DNA of 64,000 bases from Ricordea florida (lineage: Eukaryota > Cnidaria > Anthozoa > Corallimorpharia > Ricordeidae): NCBI GenBank assembly GCA_949710005.1, contig OX453272.1, positions 15,015,088 through 15,079,087 on the forward strand, read 5' to 3'. Below the pieces are notes generated by a model. That model was not told the DNA's origin. It worked only from the letters and a program-made list of their open reading frames with translations, and searched no databases. Below are positions 57,901 to 64,000 of this stretch, piece after piece; positions within the stretch are counted from its first letter, which is position 1, and each line of letters opens with the position of its first letter. A program made the position numbers and the translations under genes.

Positions 57901-60900
57901 GGTACAGTCCCTTGTGTGTGCCAAAGGTAGTTATATCCCTAGATTCAGGTGACAGTTCTATGTGGTGATAGTTAAGATCCAACTTGCTGAAGAACGTGCG
58001 CTGATTCAAATCTTGTAAAACTTCGTCAATGGTGGGTATTGGGTATCGCTCTCGTTGGTTGTGGTTGCTAAGACAACGGAAGGTTTGCCAGGAATGGCAG
58101 CTGAAGACATTGTCACGGCCCTACCCCCTACGGTGGGAATTGTACCGTGACACCATCGACTGGAATATCATTAACCACAAGCTTTAACTTAAGCTGTAGC
58201 AACTGGACTAGCGACAACCATCCCCTGCCATATTGGCTTGACGCATATCTACGCACAAACGGATGTCACCCGAGGGTTTTGGCACTACAACCACTGGTGA
58301 GACCCATGAGTTTGGCCCACTCACTTTCTCAGTAATATCTAGTTCAACAAGTTTATCCAGTTTAGCACTCAGCTTATCACGAAGGTGGTACGGAATTCGT
58401 CTAATGGGTTGTGGAAAAGGTTGTACTGCTGGATCAATTGGAATTTTTAACTGGAAATTGTTACGTTTGCCAATACCTTCACAGCACCCTGGAAACTTCT
58501 CAAAAATACTGGATTCCCCTTTAGCTTCATACATAGAAACCTCTAGTGAGTTGACATGAGGTCCCATGTTCAAACCTTGTAACATAATAGCAGTTTCTCG
58601 CCCCAGAAGGGCGGGTCCCTCCTTTTCAATAACAACAAATTCAACCCCACTTAACACTCTCTCACCAACTGACACTTCTGCAGTGAAAGTGCCTGCAACT
58701 TATAATGGCTGATTACTACCATATGCATACAACTTCTTTGACACTTTTCTTGAAACACACACAACCTTATTTGCTTTCAGATATTCCCATACATTACGAC
58801 CTATGACATTGCAACTAGCACCAGAATCAATAATCATTGTCACGGGCAAACCTCCTACTTTCACAGAGATTCTTCCATTAATCAAACATCTGAATTGTGA
58901 AAAATTCCAAATGCATATTCACAGTCATCACTCTGCTTATCTTCAGCTTCTACCTGCCTTACATGGTGAGTTGCACGACTCCTTCGTCTGGTGTCTGGTT
59001 TACGCAGACCTCCAGTTACTTGGCCACGGTTTTGCTTCTCTTTAGTCTTACACATAACCTCAAAATGGCCTGCTTCATTGCACTTCCTACATTGCTTTCC
59101 TCTTGCTGGACATCGGCTATCGCTGGCTTTATGACCCATATATCCACAACAGAAACATTTGACTCTTCTTGAACTCTAATGTATTCTCGAATTCCTTTTT
59201 CCATCCACACTATTCACCTCACTATGCGCCTTCGATTGAGCGAGCCTGTTTTTCAGATTCTTCCATAGAACGGGCAATTTCTCGTAACTGTAGCAGTGTT
59301 AACTCTCGACCTTTCTGGAGTAACTTCCGACGGAGTTCATGTGACGAACACTTGCTGATCACTTGATCACGAATTTGCTCATCAATAGCAGGAGCATCTC
59401 CAAATTCGCATGTTTGGGCTTTTTGTCTCAATCTGGTTACAAACTGTTCGACGGTCTCGTTGACTAGTTGACTTGTTTCGCGAAAACAAAGCCTTTCACA
59501 TGGAACATTTGCTAGCGGTTTGAAATATTTATCCAAAGCCGCCTTCGCTTTCTGATAGCTATCTGATCCTTCTTCCTCATTGAGCCTAAAATAAATATCC
59601 TGAACATTTAATCCTGCGGTCTGCAGCAATAAAGCCTTCTTCTGGTCGGCATTCTTGACTCCTTTTCCCATCGCAAACAATTCAAAAGCGCGCAGCCATC
59701 GCACCCAGCGTGCGGAAATACCAGCCGTTTCCGAACAGTCAAAAGACTTTAATCCTTGTGCATCACTCAAATAGATACTTGACATCTCGAAAAAAAACTC
59801 TTCAAACTCTTCAACTCATTCACACTTCGTGCTTCATACAGAACAAGAACTCTACATGGGGGGTGGGGAGGGTATAAGTATTATAAACATTAACAAACAC
59901 TACAAATACTTTAATTCGTGCCTCGAAATTCTTACACATCGGCAAGGATAAAGGACAAAAAATTAGACAAAACAACCGCAATAAAGTCGAGAAGAGCTGC
60001 CATAGTCAGTTCTCAGATCAGGCTGTATGTTGAATCTTACAATGAGCGGCCCAACATTGAAGTACAGCACGGAATGGGGAGAAACATCAAAGTAGTCTGA
60101 CATGGTGGATACAAAGTAACAAAGATGAGTATTATGAGGAAGCGCACATGTCATGTACATTTTACCAGCAGCATTTTTGAAGTCCAGAAATCTTGAATAA
60201 TTTATGATGTCTCCAAAAATCCATTCGACAGAAACTTGAACTTTACTCATTGATTCGTTCCGTACACATTGTACAGCTAGTCCAGCTCCTCGAAATGGCC
60301 CTTGGAGATGTAGGCGAGGAGGATATGCTGGGTCGCCATAAACACAATAGGGGTTTATCATTTGTGTTAATTGAAAATTGCTGTAATTGCAATAGTGCTC
60401 CAGATCTAGCTGCATCCTACTATCATGTCTCTTCCCTTCAACGAGCACACCAGACTGACAACAGGACCTTTGGGTGCTGCAATAGACTGAAACTTTATGG
60501 CATAGACTGTTTTGTGACCATTGTATGGGCACTTTTGGTTTCGCCCAGATCAGCAAATGGACCTCACAGGACTTTCTTAAAACGTTGCAAAGAGCAGCTC
60601 CTTTGTTGTGAACTGCTGTGGCGAACTCCTCTACGTGTTTAGGGTTTAACCAGTCCTGATCCAGATCAGTAAGAAGGTGGTTCCATGTTTCATACAGATG
60701 GTTAATAATTAAAGATTATACACAGTTCTGGTTCTAGCCTTCCAAATCGGAGAATCATTTCAACGCATCGATATGAATAGCCCAGTCTTTTGAGAAAAAT
60801 ACAAAATGCCTCAAACATGTTGACATTCGCACCATTCTAGCAATTACCCGTTATAGCAAATTCAGTGTCAAGTTGGTTATGTAATTCTTGTAAAATATAA

Positions 60901-63739
60901 ACTCAGTTTAACAATCATCATCTGTCATCTTGTCGAGATGGAAATGATCATAGCTGGTGTAGGGTAAATCCTCCTAAAAGGCTTTTTTAAGTCAAGAGCA
61001 GCAAGAATTCTTCCGCATCAATCAAAAGGAAAGCATGAACTAAGAGAATCGTGTCACGAAACTTATACATGGTTTTGGCAAGTTCTTGTTAACTTAAAAC
61101 CACATCAAGGATTGTTCCTCAAATCGACAAGTATTAGGGACGGATTTAGTGATATTTTAAAGAAATGTAAGGCTGCAGGAGCCTAAAACGTGGGTTGAAA
61201 TGGAAGCCTCGAGGGAAGTAAGTAGACCTATGGCTTTTAATTTGTTTTTGTTTTAGAAGGATAGCTTAATCACTGCTGAATAAGTATCGAGTCGGAGCTA
61301 AGGAATATTCCAACTCGTTTGTCTTGTATTTTGGAAAATTTCAGAATTCCAATACATTTTCTCCAAGGATTTCGGCGCCTTTAAGGATGAAATGCGCATG
61401 CCCGTCTGTCATCTTGATCCACATTTCTGGCAATGAATGGTGATCTCAATTTTTGGCAGAAACGCCAACGACAATAGCCTACCTCGCCTAAGAATCCTGA
61501 CGTTGTCGTCGCCTTTATAGGATCGTAAAGTCCCTATTATGCTCAGGTTCAGATTTTGTGTGCCTGATTTGGAAGCAGTTTATCACCTGGATCTTAGGCA
61601 GCCGTTAAGATAGAATGCGTGGGGTTCTTGCTCTCGAGGGTCAGAGGAGATAAGCCCACAACAGCGTCGTTGATAGCAAATCATCCGTTCAAGAGTTCCA
61701 GCTATGTTACTTGCTGAGGACGGAGATTTTTCTGGATGTGTTATGTCGATATTATTGATAATAAGCTACTTGTAGCGCTATGGACATCCCGTGACAGCAA
61801 TCGGCATCGCCACACAAAAGTCAATTATGCAAGGTACCTACAAGATCCGTCTAAGGACGAGAATTTAGTGGCAGTCGAAGAAAGTCCTATTGAGGGGTAG
61901 GCACAGCCCTCTTACAAGAACTAATCAACTCATAAGTATAAGCAATAAAAGCCCTGAAAATGTGGATCTCATAAGGGTGCAAGGCGAAGAGGAAGCATAC
62001 CGGCGGTTTAATTTAAAAAAAGGTTGGAAAAATCAACTACAAAGAAGACATTGCACGATCCAATCAAGCCGAAAAGATTTTTTTTTTTCATAACAATGAA
62101 GACGAAAGTTGCAACAGACTGTAAAATAAGTTAATGATGACTGAAAGATTCCTGTTCAATATATAAGATAATTAGCTTTAGTCGAAACAGAAAGGTAGTT
62201 TTCTAAGGTACAGTCTTGGTTCAATATTATGGGCTTTGAACACACCGGAGGGGCCTTTTTTAGAGGATCAAGAAAGCTGCGCTAAATACCTATCGGCAGA
62301 AAAATGCCCAATTAGATATATGGCTGGGTGAGACTAATCCATTATAGCCACTATTTGCTACCTATGTAAAGTTAATTTTGCTGATATTCTAATATGAACC
62401 ACGATGGTCGGAGACGGATGTTTTTGCTCCCACATAGTTGATTAGGAAGAGAGATGCAGAATTATTCGAATGAAATGAAACTTCACAGGAAGATTGTCTG
62501 AAAAATTGCATAACTAATGGTTATGGTTTGACAAACATGATTGACAGTTTGACGTCATAATTTAAAGGAGTCCAAATTTGCGCCAAAATTTAGAATTATA
62601 AAATTTATCCTTAAAATAACAGACGTGTTCTGCAATTAAAACGAAGATTTTCAGTGAAAACCCTGTTAAAATCCATTGAAACGGGGAGAAGTTATAGATA
62701 ATCAAGTTCGCGACAGTGATAAAAAGAATTGGTAGAATTTAATTGTTTTGTTACCGTATATAGTCAAACTTTAGGGGTATTTACACTTAATCACGGTGAA
62801 TGGAACTAGAAAGAAACAAAGTCAATAGCAATTAGCAATTTTGGACTTTAAGACTATGTACTTAATTAGCTTCTGATGTCATTAATTACCAGAATATCAC
62901 GTCAGTTAAGTGGCGTAATGAGCAAACCAGGACCCCATGTCCTAAATTCAAAAAACTATAAATTTGATTTTATATACGACTCGCTTCCTATTGTAGTTTC
63001 CTTTGCATTTTGCTTAAACAGCTTGAGTTTAAATACCCCTAGCTAAGATTTGATCATATATGGTTACCCCATACATTTGGCGAGAAATTTGAATTTCTTC
63101 AATTAGCTATAACTTTGTGGCTATTTAACGGACTTAAGTAGAGATTTTGAAATGAAGATTGTATTTACAGAGTAAAGTAATTCGATTTCTAAATTTAAAA
63201 TTTTGACGCCAAATTCTACGTGGTTTATGACGTCAAATTGTCAATCAGAGGAGTAGAGTTAAATTCATAGCATACGGATTTTCTCAGACTGTGTTCCTGG
63301 CAAGTCTCGTCTCATTTGGAATATTCTATGGAACTCTACATGTCTCTATGAACCTTTTGGTAGCAAAAATACCCATTTCTGACCATCGTGAGTACTGTTA
63401 GTATTGTAACAAGCGTCAATTTTGTTATTTTTTTGTTTTTAGAAATGTGCTTCGTGTAAATTAGTACTTGTTGTATTAAAAAAAGGAAATGGTGGATTCT
63501 TTGGCAGGATTCTTGCTAATTACATGATGTGGCAGGCCATTGTACAGCTGGCACCATATCTCAGCGATCAGTTTCGGCAAGCTTTCAATAGCTTCAAAGA
63601 GATTGTAATGGGACGTACAGGACAAACAAGCGTATGGCAGAAATGTATCACAGAAATGAGTCAATACGACAATGAACTCGGAGATCCTCTTGGGGTTGTG
63701 TTCCTGGATAACAAGTTTGACAAAAGGGATAAGGAGTCA
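30323..63739 (+). CDS. M13-family metallopeptidase (neprilysin/ECE-like), 5' part; seven exons placed
   Basis: Exons 30323-30602, 33420-33616, 36666-36923, 47369-47482, 50531-50620, 52137-52270 and 63508-63739 join with consistent phases into 435 codons. The protein has a short cytoplasmic tail, a membrane anchor (about residues 40-62), the CTTAECV motif, VDPCDDFFLHACGGW and the large helical ectodomain typical of neprilysin/endothelin-converting enzymes. These are type II membrane zinc peptidases that cleave small peptides outside the cell. Family members are about 700-770 residues; the HExxH zinc site lies further 3', outside the window. A short conserved segment (the LPSRDYYL-like region) expected between exons 3 and 4 was not located. 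Introns range from about 1.5 to 11 kb and are full of mobile elements. Confidence 0.85.
31645..31900 (+). repeat. dispersed repeat, copy in intron 1
   Basis: About 250 bases similar to 37600-37790 in intron 3. Shared blocks include ACTGCTTATTTAT-like, TTTGATTACTTGT.AATAA and TGGGATTAATTGA. No ends or target duplications defined. Confidence 0.5.
33420..33616 (+). CDS. M13 peptidase exon 2
   Basis: The acceptor TTCGAG precedes an exon that completes Asp across the junction and reads DILRNVDQGVDPCDDFFLHA then CGGWIQNNPIPPNEPLWNQ. This is the hallmark start of the M13 ectodomain. It ends EQYKE before GTGAGT at 33617, phase 0. Confidence 0.92.
33955..34300. repeat. dispersed repeat with ATA microsatellite head
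   Basis: An AAT run (33958-33990) leads into GAGGGATTTATAAAGCACTT and GGCTCAAAGCGCTTTA, followed by GGTTCTTTAACGTCCCAC. The combination of a microsatellite head and this GC-richer body looks like an interspersed non-autonomous element in the intron. Class not determined. Confidence 0.45.
36666..36923 (+). CDS. M13 peptidase exon 3
   Basis: After the acceptor TACGTTTAG the exon reads NDAVQKAFLYYDSCINYGLI and continues to DLRDSSRYIIM before a GTAATA donor. The conserved YYDSC cysteine and the W-x-Asn-IT glycosylation-type site are present. 86 codons, phase 0 to 0. Confidence 0.9.
37600..37790 (+). repeat. dispersed repeat, copy in intron 3
   Basis: Partner of 31645-31900, same orientation, more truncated. 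Confidence 0.5.
38040..38230 (+). pseudogene. gypsy element D: protease remnant
   Basis: The plus-strand frame reads IKVEVKTDTDADITVIAES, which resembles the gypsy protease active site V.VDTGADVTVI with the Gly changed to Asp. RNase H and integrase remains of a plus-strand gypsy follow from about 39950, beyond an intervening LINE. Confidence 0.4.
38370..38880 (+). pseudogene. LINE reverse transcriptase fragment (N-terminal)
   Basis: Readable pieces in changing frames: FVINALSSKRPKEVWRVTRH, NSFSELPRTSHPF, STGIDQIPIKLVKLAKEHL and SKVDEPLSD. They match the linker and first RT motifs of CR1/L2-like LINEs (TG.D.IP..L.K.A...L). Many frameshifts and stops. It probably pairs with 39346-39732 as one decayed insertion in gypsy element D. 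Confidence 0.6.
39346..39732 (+). pseudogene. LINE reverse transcriptase C-terminal end
   Basis: The open frame ends with LSIPRESGTFQHSAATTFDT then LPVVIRKITECNLFCRNVKR, the usual ending of LINE ORF2 (FS...A..WNSLP..IR....F...L). A second frame just upstream reads LQRIQNACAGFLTRRFTGVE, an earlier RT motif, so a frameshift lies near 39470. It is followed by TATTTC repeats (39765-39800) and a TTATC array (39868-39915), which could be the LINE's 3' tail. Confidence 0.65.
39950..41420 (+). pseudogene. gypsy element D: RNase H and integrase remnants
   Basis: The RNase H end reads TTWACEKLNDYILGKDVLIE with TDHR. The RH-integrase linker reads DVPGNELIRADAL. The integrase has a decayed finger region (MVSTCPAF near 40740), ADDYYLRHFEIVSLGSIN near 40855-40910 and NYPQGNGEAARAVETARRLL near 40915, in which the catalytic Glu of the usual GNGEAER motif is not preserved in place. 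Stops are frequent. It holds a 177-base tandem duplication (40130-40483). Confidence 0.6.
40130..40483 (+). repeat. 177-bp tandem duplication inside gypsy element D
   Basis: The segment starting TTCCTGGAAATGAATTGATT at 40130 is repeated from 40307 with only a few differences (for example GCGTC/GCATC and GCTGCAACAG/GCTGAAAGAG). The period of 177 is a multiple of three. Confidence 0.85.
41692..41722 (-). ncRNA. hammerhead-ribozyme-like core
   Basis: On the minus strand CTGAAGA (41722-41716) and GAAA (41695-41692) match the CUGANGA...GAAA core, with a possible bulged stem between (GAC..CC and GG..GTC). The flanks (GTCGAAACGTC) are like those in the Penelope-like element at 50869-51873. Confidence 0.35.
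43076..43142 (+). repeat. dispersed repeat, copy without the foldback insert
   Basis: It matches the sequence that flanks the foldback element at 44543-44635 (GTCGTATCCCAAA, ATTCAAAC.GATGGAATA, ACACACTCAGATC) and so acts as an empty-site comparison. Confidence 0.6.
44030..44290 (-). pseudogene. gypsy reverse transcriptase fragment
   Basis: The minus strand reads TLVELVEGPTPLVSPVVVVP then RLCVDMRRANEAI and LLPTVDEVLQNLNESKVFSK, the first RT motifs of gypsy pol, with one stop after VPKQNN. Only the fingers region remains. Confidence 0.65.
44535..44643. mobile_element. foldback MITE with 8-bp target duplication
   Basis: A 93-base unit (44543-44635) has two imperfect inverted arms (GAGATATACTTCATGCCAGT... 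and its partner ending ...ACTGGCATTAAGTATAAACC) around a 20-base loop. It is flanked by GTTGTTAC at 44535-44542 and 44636-44643. The related sequence at 43076-43142 lacks the insert. An 8-base duplication is typical of hAT elements; the termini themselves are not diagnostic. Confidence 0.65.
44807..45540 (+). pseudogene. ORF resembling DUF3987-type proteins, frameshifted at the end
   Basis: The open frame 44807-45382 (191 codons) reads EILPLCYEMIMFYGPLDLFK, SFNIAGFMQSYCVVELLYFD, DHDGFNDRQLFYFPPEIEVN and KSFIKYHDALNERKRSTI. After a frameshift at about 45382 it continues LPLEVEEDSMNRATILMNHF in the next frame. The pattern (a D/E-rich helix, then G..Q...V..L....DGF.DR...) recalls DUF3987 ATPase-like proteins found in transposons and prophages. 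The upstream half, including any Walker motif, is missing. The domain match is from memory of the pattern and not certain. Confidence 0.4.
46925..46972 (+). repeat. 22-bp tandem duplication
   Basis: AATATAACTCTAACGAACCG followed by ATA occurs twice in direct succession. Confidence 0.8.
47369..47482 (+). CDS. M13 peptidase exon 4
   Basis: Acceptor TTATCTAG. Reads VRRAYQKLMADLVRLLGGDE and ends EVFQLEQSLAQ before GTGAGG. It matches the helical segment that follows the RDYYL region in neprilysins. 38 codons, phase 0 to 0. A 347-base inverted tandem array begins about 75 bases downstream. Confidence 0.85.
47556..47902. repeat. foldback built from a tandem array
   Basis: Five direct units of 41-43 bases (starting 47584, 47625, 47668, 47710, 47753; core TTTGTACCACCGTAAGGTAA and GAAGGGGTGCT) are followed by two inverted units (about 47797-47880). 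The outer flanks are also inverted: ACAAGAAATTGTGATAATCA at the left against the complement of TGATTATCTCAATTTCTTGT-like sequence at the right. The whole could form a long hairpin about 75 bases after an M13 peptidase exon. Confidence 0.85.
48783..48918. repeat. inverted pair of tRNA-like SINE ends
   Basis: The left arm holds, on the minus strand, GGTTCGAATCC and the right arm, on the plus strand, AGTTCGAATCCC, both like the pol III B box. Each is followed by TTCAAG.CTGAATTT. The arms (48783-48828 and 48872-48918) are inverted copies, separated by a 43-base spacer with TAGCGTTTTAGCGTTG. No complete tRNA cloverleaf is present. Confidence 0.6.
49286..50243. mobile_element. non-autonomous TIR element
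   Basis: The left end (49286-49313) and right end (50215-50243) are inverted repeats of about 28 bases sharing GCTCTCTGATTGGCTAATTT. Inside, a second inverted pair (49546-49576 and 49652-49682) surrounds TGTGCAC and GGGAGGT. An open frame 49316-49582 has no recognised domain. Target duplication was not determined. Confidence 0.6.
50531..50620 (+). CDS. M13 peptidase exon 5
   Basis: A 90-base exon too short to stand out as an ORF. Acceptor ATCCATAG, then ISATAGDRADKSEIYRLMSI followed by KELQQHTRGK and a GTGAGA donor. YRLMSIKELQ matches the Y-x-x-M-T-x-x-x-L-Q segment that precedes the INW motif in M13 peptidases. Phase 0 on both sides joins it exactly to exons 4 and 6. Confidence 0.8.
50927..50956 (-). 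ncRNA. hammerhead-like core in the left terminal repeat
   Basis: Minus strand CTGAGGA (50956-50950) and GAAA (50930-50927) with a perfect 4-bp stem between (GACT...AGTC). It fits CUGANGA with N = G. Confidence 0.45.
51040..51857 (+). pseudogene. Penelope-like reverse transcriptase end plus GIY-YIG start
   Basis: The frame reads HPSIRFTMETENDNKIVF, a TAG, then DSLVTREPDGRLHTTVFRKP and THTDQYLAYDSHHPQSVKRG, the end of the palm and thumb of Penelope-like RT. VVYKMPCECGKAYIGETGRP is the opening of the GIY-YIG endonuclease. The remaining endonuclease residues are diverged and the frame ends inside the terminal repeat. The fingers and catalytic palm are missing, so this is a 5'-truncated, inactive copy. 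Confidence 0.8.
51786..51815 (+). ncRNA. hammerhead-like core in the right terminal repeat
   Basis: CTGAAGA (51786-51792) and GAAA (51812-51815), with ACT...AGT able to pair. It is the inverted partner of the core in the left repeat. Confidence 0.4.
52137..52270 (+). CDS. M13 peptidase exon 6
   Basis: A strong pyrimidine tract and CTCTAG precede INWLYFLRGMFADLDYNITE, then NEPVAVFALEYFTKM. It ends in an incomplete Arg codon before GTTTGT, phase 2. It contains two Asn-Ile-Thr glycosylation-type sites. Confidence 0.88.
52365..52654. mobile_element. TIR element with TA target site
   Basis: Inverted ends CAATCCTGGCCAAAA..TTTG then GGACACTT (52367-52400 and 52620-52652) are bounded by TA on both sides. 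The inside has opposed C and G runs. Length 286 bases. Ends and TA suggest a Tc1/mariner-type MITE. Confidence 0.65.
53655..53712. repeat. hairpin with ACCACGCGTGGT core
   Basis: GAAAACCACACGTG and CACGCGTGGTTTTC form inverted arms around about 20 bases. Possibly the ends of a small DNA element. Confidence 0.45.
54062..54198. repeat. foldback element with 29-base arms
   Basis: GGTTCTGTCCTCGTGTACC at about 54062 reappears inverted as GGTACACGAGGACAGAACC ending at about 54196. Including the inner bases the arms are 29 long with two mismatches. Confidence 0.7.
54321..54742 (-). pseudogene. Crypton/KIAA1958-related N-terminal fragment
   Basis: Two minus-strand frames overlap: 54742 onward (MTESFVANTASRFRSPNSGK) and 54665-54321 (IPESTAYKTKWPINIFNEWQ, MDANTLNYWLSKFVQEVANS, YPARTLICYGIISCIKRN). 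This is the core-binding domain pattern of the DUF3504-type recombinase-like proteins (P..T...T.WA...F..W...R, L..WL..FV.E.....G..YP..TL). The catalytic domain is absent. One frameshift separates the two parts. Confidence 0.55.
55227..55376 (-). repeat. gypsy element C 3' LTR
   Basis: 150 bases with TGTAGT...ACTACA termini. The 89 bases towards 55376 match 59818-59904. Confidence 0.75.
55719..56956 (-). pseudogene. gypsy element C: integrase
   Basis: Frame 56956-56540 has the HHCC finger (HEGHPGIVAMKQRLRTKVWW, then CKTCHGC). Overlapping frame 56570-55719 has the core with Asp in HLAADLLGPLPSGD, Asp in RTDNGPQF and Glu in ANGEVERQNRS, so the DDE residues are intact. The C-terminal part reads NACESEIREGDKVLLRQ and NKLSTPYKSSPFTV. 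One frame change at about 56550 separates the finger from the core. It ends near 55719, 340 bases before the LTR. Confidence 0.85.
56957..57271 (-). pseudogene. gypsy element C: RNase H
   Basis: The frame 57229-56957 has AIVWACERFHAYLYGAEFQL, TDHKPL, and PGPKNVADCLSRL, the second half of the RNase H domain. It is separated from RT by a TAG after YASRS. Confidence 0.8.
57272..58675 (-). pseudogene. gypsy element C: reverse transcriptase with an internal insertion
   Basis: Frame 58675-58208 covers the protease-RT linker and fingers (SWVSPVVVVPKPSGDIRLCV, DMRQAN). Frame 58009-57272 covers palm, thumb and the RNase H start (FSKLDLNYHHIELSPESRD, NILDDVIVHA with the catalytic Asp pair, and FMGHVLSARGIGP). 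Between them a foreign piece at about 58059-58232 bounded by TTGG breaks the gene. Confidence 0.85.
58059..58236. mobile_element. small insertion in gypsy C reverse transcriptase
   Basis: About 174 bases without RT similarity lie between the DMRQAN motif and the YPIPTIDE motif. TTGG occurs just outside on both sides (58055-58058, 58233-58236). The ends are loosely inverted (TGGTTGTGGTTGCTA against TAGC...GACAACCA). Confidence 0.45.
58676..58885 (-). pseudogene. gypsy element C: aspartic protease
   Basis: The frame 58885-58700 reads GGLPVTMIIDSGASCNVIGR with the DSGA active site. It overlaps the end of the zinc-knuckle frame in another phase. Confidence 0.75.
58882..59785 (-). pseudogene. gypsy element C: gag with two zinc knuckles
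   Basis: The frame 59785-59222 (187 codons, MSSIYLSDAQGLKSFDCSET...) is the matrix/capsid part with a helical retrotransposon gag pattern (ETVEQFVTRLRQKAQTCEFG). After a stop and frame change the nucleocapsid follows with CFCCGYMGHKASDSRC and CRKCNEAGHFEVMC, two CCHC knuckles. It ends at 58882. The gag start is only about 33 bases from the broken 5' LTR. Confidence 0.8.
59818..59904 (-). repeat. gypsy element C 5' LTR, truncated
   Basis: About 87 bases nearly identical to the outer part of the 3' LTR (one G/A difference in the purine/G run). The inner 60 or so bases present in the 3' LTR are missing. Confidence 0.7.
59963..60640 (-). pseudogene. PIF/Harbinger-like transposase C-terminal remnant
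   Basis: The minus-strand frame 60556-59963 reads VEGKRHDSRM (first Asp region), YGDPAYPPRLHLQGPFRGAG (second catalytic Asp in GDPAYP), SMSKVQVSVEWIFGDIINYS with FLDFKNAAGKMYMTCALPHN (third acidic residue in VEWIFG). These are the motifs of DDE_Tnp_4 type transposases. Parts are out of frame (around 60500 a better match lies in another frame). The protein's first half is absent. Confidence 0.7.
60650..62535. other. intron sequence, nothing recognised
   Basis: No coding, RNA gene or repeat structure is recognised in this part of the last intron. Confidence 0.4.
62539..63248. mobile_element. TIR element in the last M13 intron
   Basis: TGATTGACAGTTTGACGTCA at 62539 and its inverted partner (TGACGTCAAATTGTCAATCA) at 63228-63247 bound about 700 bases. 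Inner bases GCGCCAAAATTTA and TAAAATTTTGACGCC-like sequence extend the similarity to about 60 bases per arm. No ORF inside. Likely a MITE. Confidence 0.6.
63508..63739 (+). CDS. M13 peptidase exon 7 (last in window)
   Basis: Acceptor TTTGGCAG. The first base completes Arg, then ILANYMMWQAIVQLAPYLSD and EIVMGRTGQTSVWQKCITEM with the conserved Cys. It ends FDKRDKES before GTGAGT, phase 0. The next exon is outside the window. Confidence 0.88.
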
Positions 63740-64000
63740 GTGAGTATTTCCATGTCAGTTGAGCGGAAATGAAATAAAGTTGGGTCACTTTTGTTTACAC
63801 CAATTTAGGAGTATCCATTCTACTGCGACAAACTTGGCTTAGGGTATAGTCCTAGCGAAGACTCCATTCTGATTGAAAACGATTTCAGAATAGAAATTCC
63901 TTAAATTCCATCCATTTTGCATCACCAGTATTTACTATACGACAGCTAATTCACTTCCAAGGTCGAATTCAACACAACCCAGTTGAGGAAAAACAATAGC

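Larger units (their letters stand above)
55222..59909 (-). mobile_element. gypsy element C, nearly complete, with LTRs and target duplication
   Basis: On the minus strand the element starts TGTAGTG at 59904 and ends ACTACA at 55227. AATAC flanks it on both sides (55222-55226 and 59905-59909). The 3' LTR is 55227-55376 (150 bases), preceded by a purine tract (GAAGAAGGGAGGAA, complement of 55377-55390). The 5' LTR keeps only about 87 bases; its inner part, the primer-binding site and the leader appear deleted up to just before gag. Gene order is gag, protease, RT, RNase H, integrase, each frameshifted or stopped somewhere. Confidence 0.8.

Noticed and set aside
63807-63904. Open stretch after exon 7 starting EYPFYCDKLGLG
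   Set aside because: An AG precedes it, but the peptide lacks the helical M13 pattern expected next and stops within the window.

Overview
The window looks like animal nuclear DNA, most likely from an anthozoan cnidarian such as a stony coral or sea anemone. It is AT-rich, has one host-type gene split by long introns, and is otherwise packed with old mobile elements. The attribution rests on the kinds of elements seen (several gypsy lineages, Penelope-like and CR1/L2-like retroelements, a Crypton/KIAA1958-type tyrosine recombinase, Harbinger-like transposase remains) and is an inference.

Positions 1-8500: a broken gypsy retroelement on the plus strand (gag with an MYND-like finger, protease, RNase H, integrase; most of the reverse transcriptase is missing), then a frameshifted minus-strand ORF (3911-4347) and about 4 kb with little recognisable. 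Positions 8500-10830: an intact 551-codon tyrosine recombinase gene on the minus strand, bordered by a large palindrome and an inverted-repeat pair. Positions 11340-15240: a LINE tail, a hammerhead-like motif, a foldback element and a second dead gypsy element on the minus strand.

Positions 16674-26006: three copies (about 3.0, 2.9 and 2.5 kb) of one element family, all in the same orientation, each inserted into the same minus-strand LINE ORF. The LINE reading frame indicates that insertions occurred between A and T without target duplication, and the element has asymmetric inverted repeats. This suggests a non-autonomous Helitron/Helentron-like family. Positions 26029-28872: a cluster of small, mostly broken ORFs (membrane protein, coiled-coil protein, Cys/His-repeat protein) resembling a virus-like or Maverick-like cassette.

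Positions 30323-63739 hold the 5' part of the host gene, an M13-family (neprilysin/endothelin-converting enzyme-like) type II membrane metallopeptidase on the plus strand. Seven exons could be placed with consistent splice phases (435 codons). One short conserved exon between 36923 and 47369 was not found, and the catalytic zinc-binding half lies beyond the right edge. Its introns carry LINE and gypsy debris, an ORF resembling DUF3987 proteins, several foldback and TIR elements, an inverted tandem array beside one exon, a tRNA-like SINE inverted pair, a Penelope-like element with long inverted terminal repeats holding hammerhead cores, a Crypton-related fragment, a nearly complete gypsy element with LTRs and a 5-bp target duplication (55227-59904), and a Harbinger-like transposase remnant.
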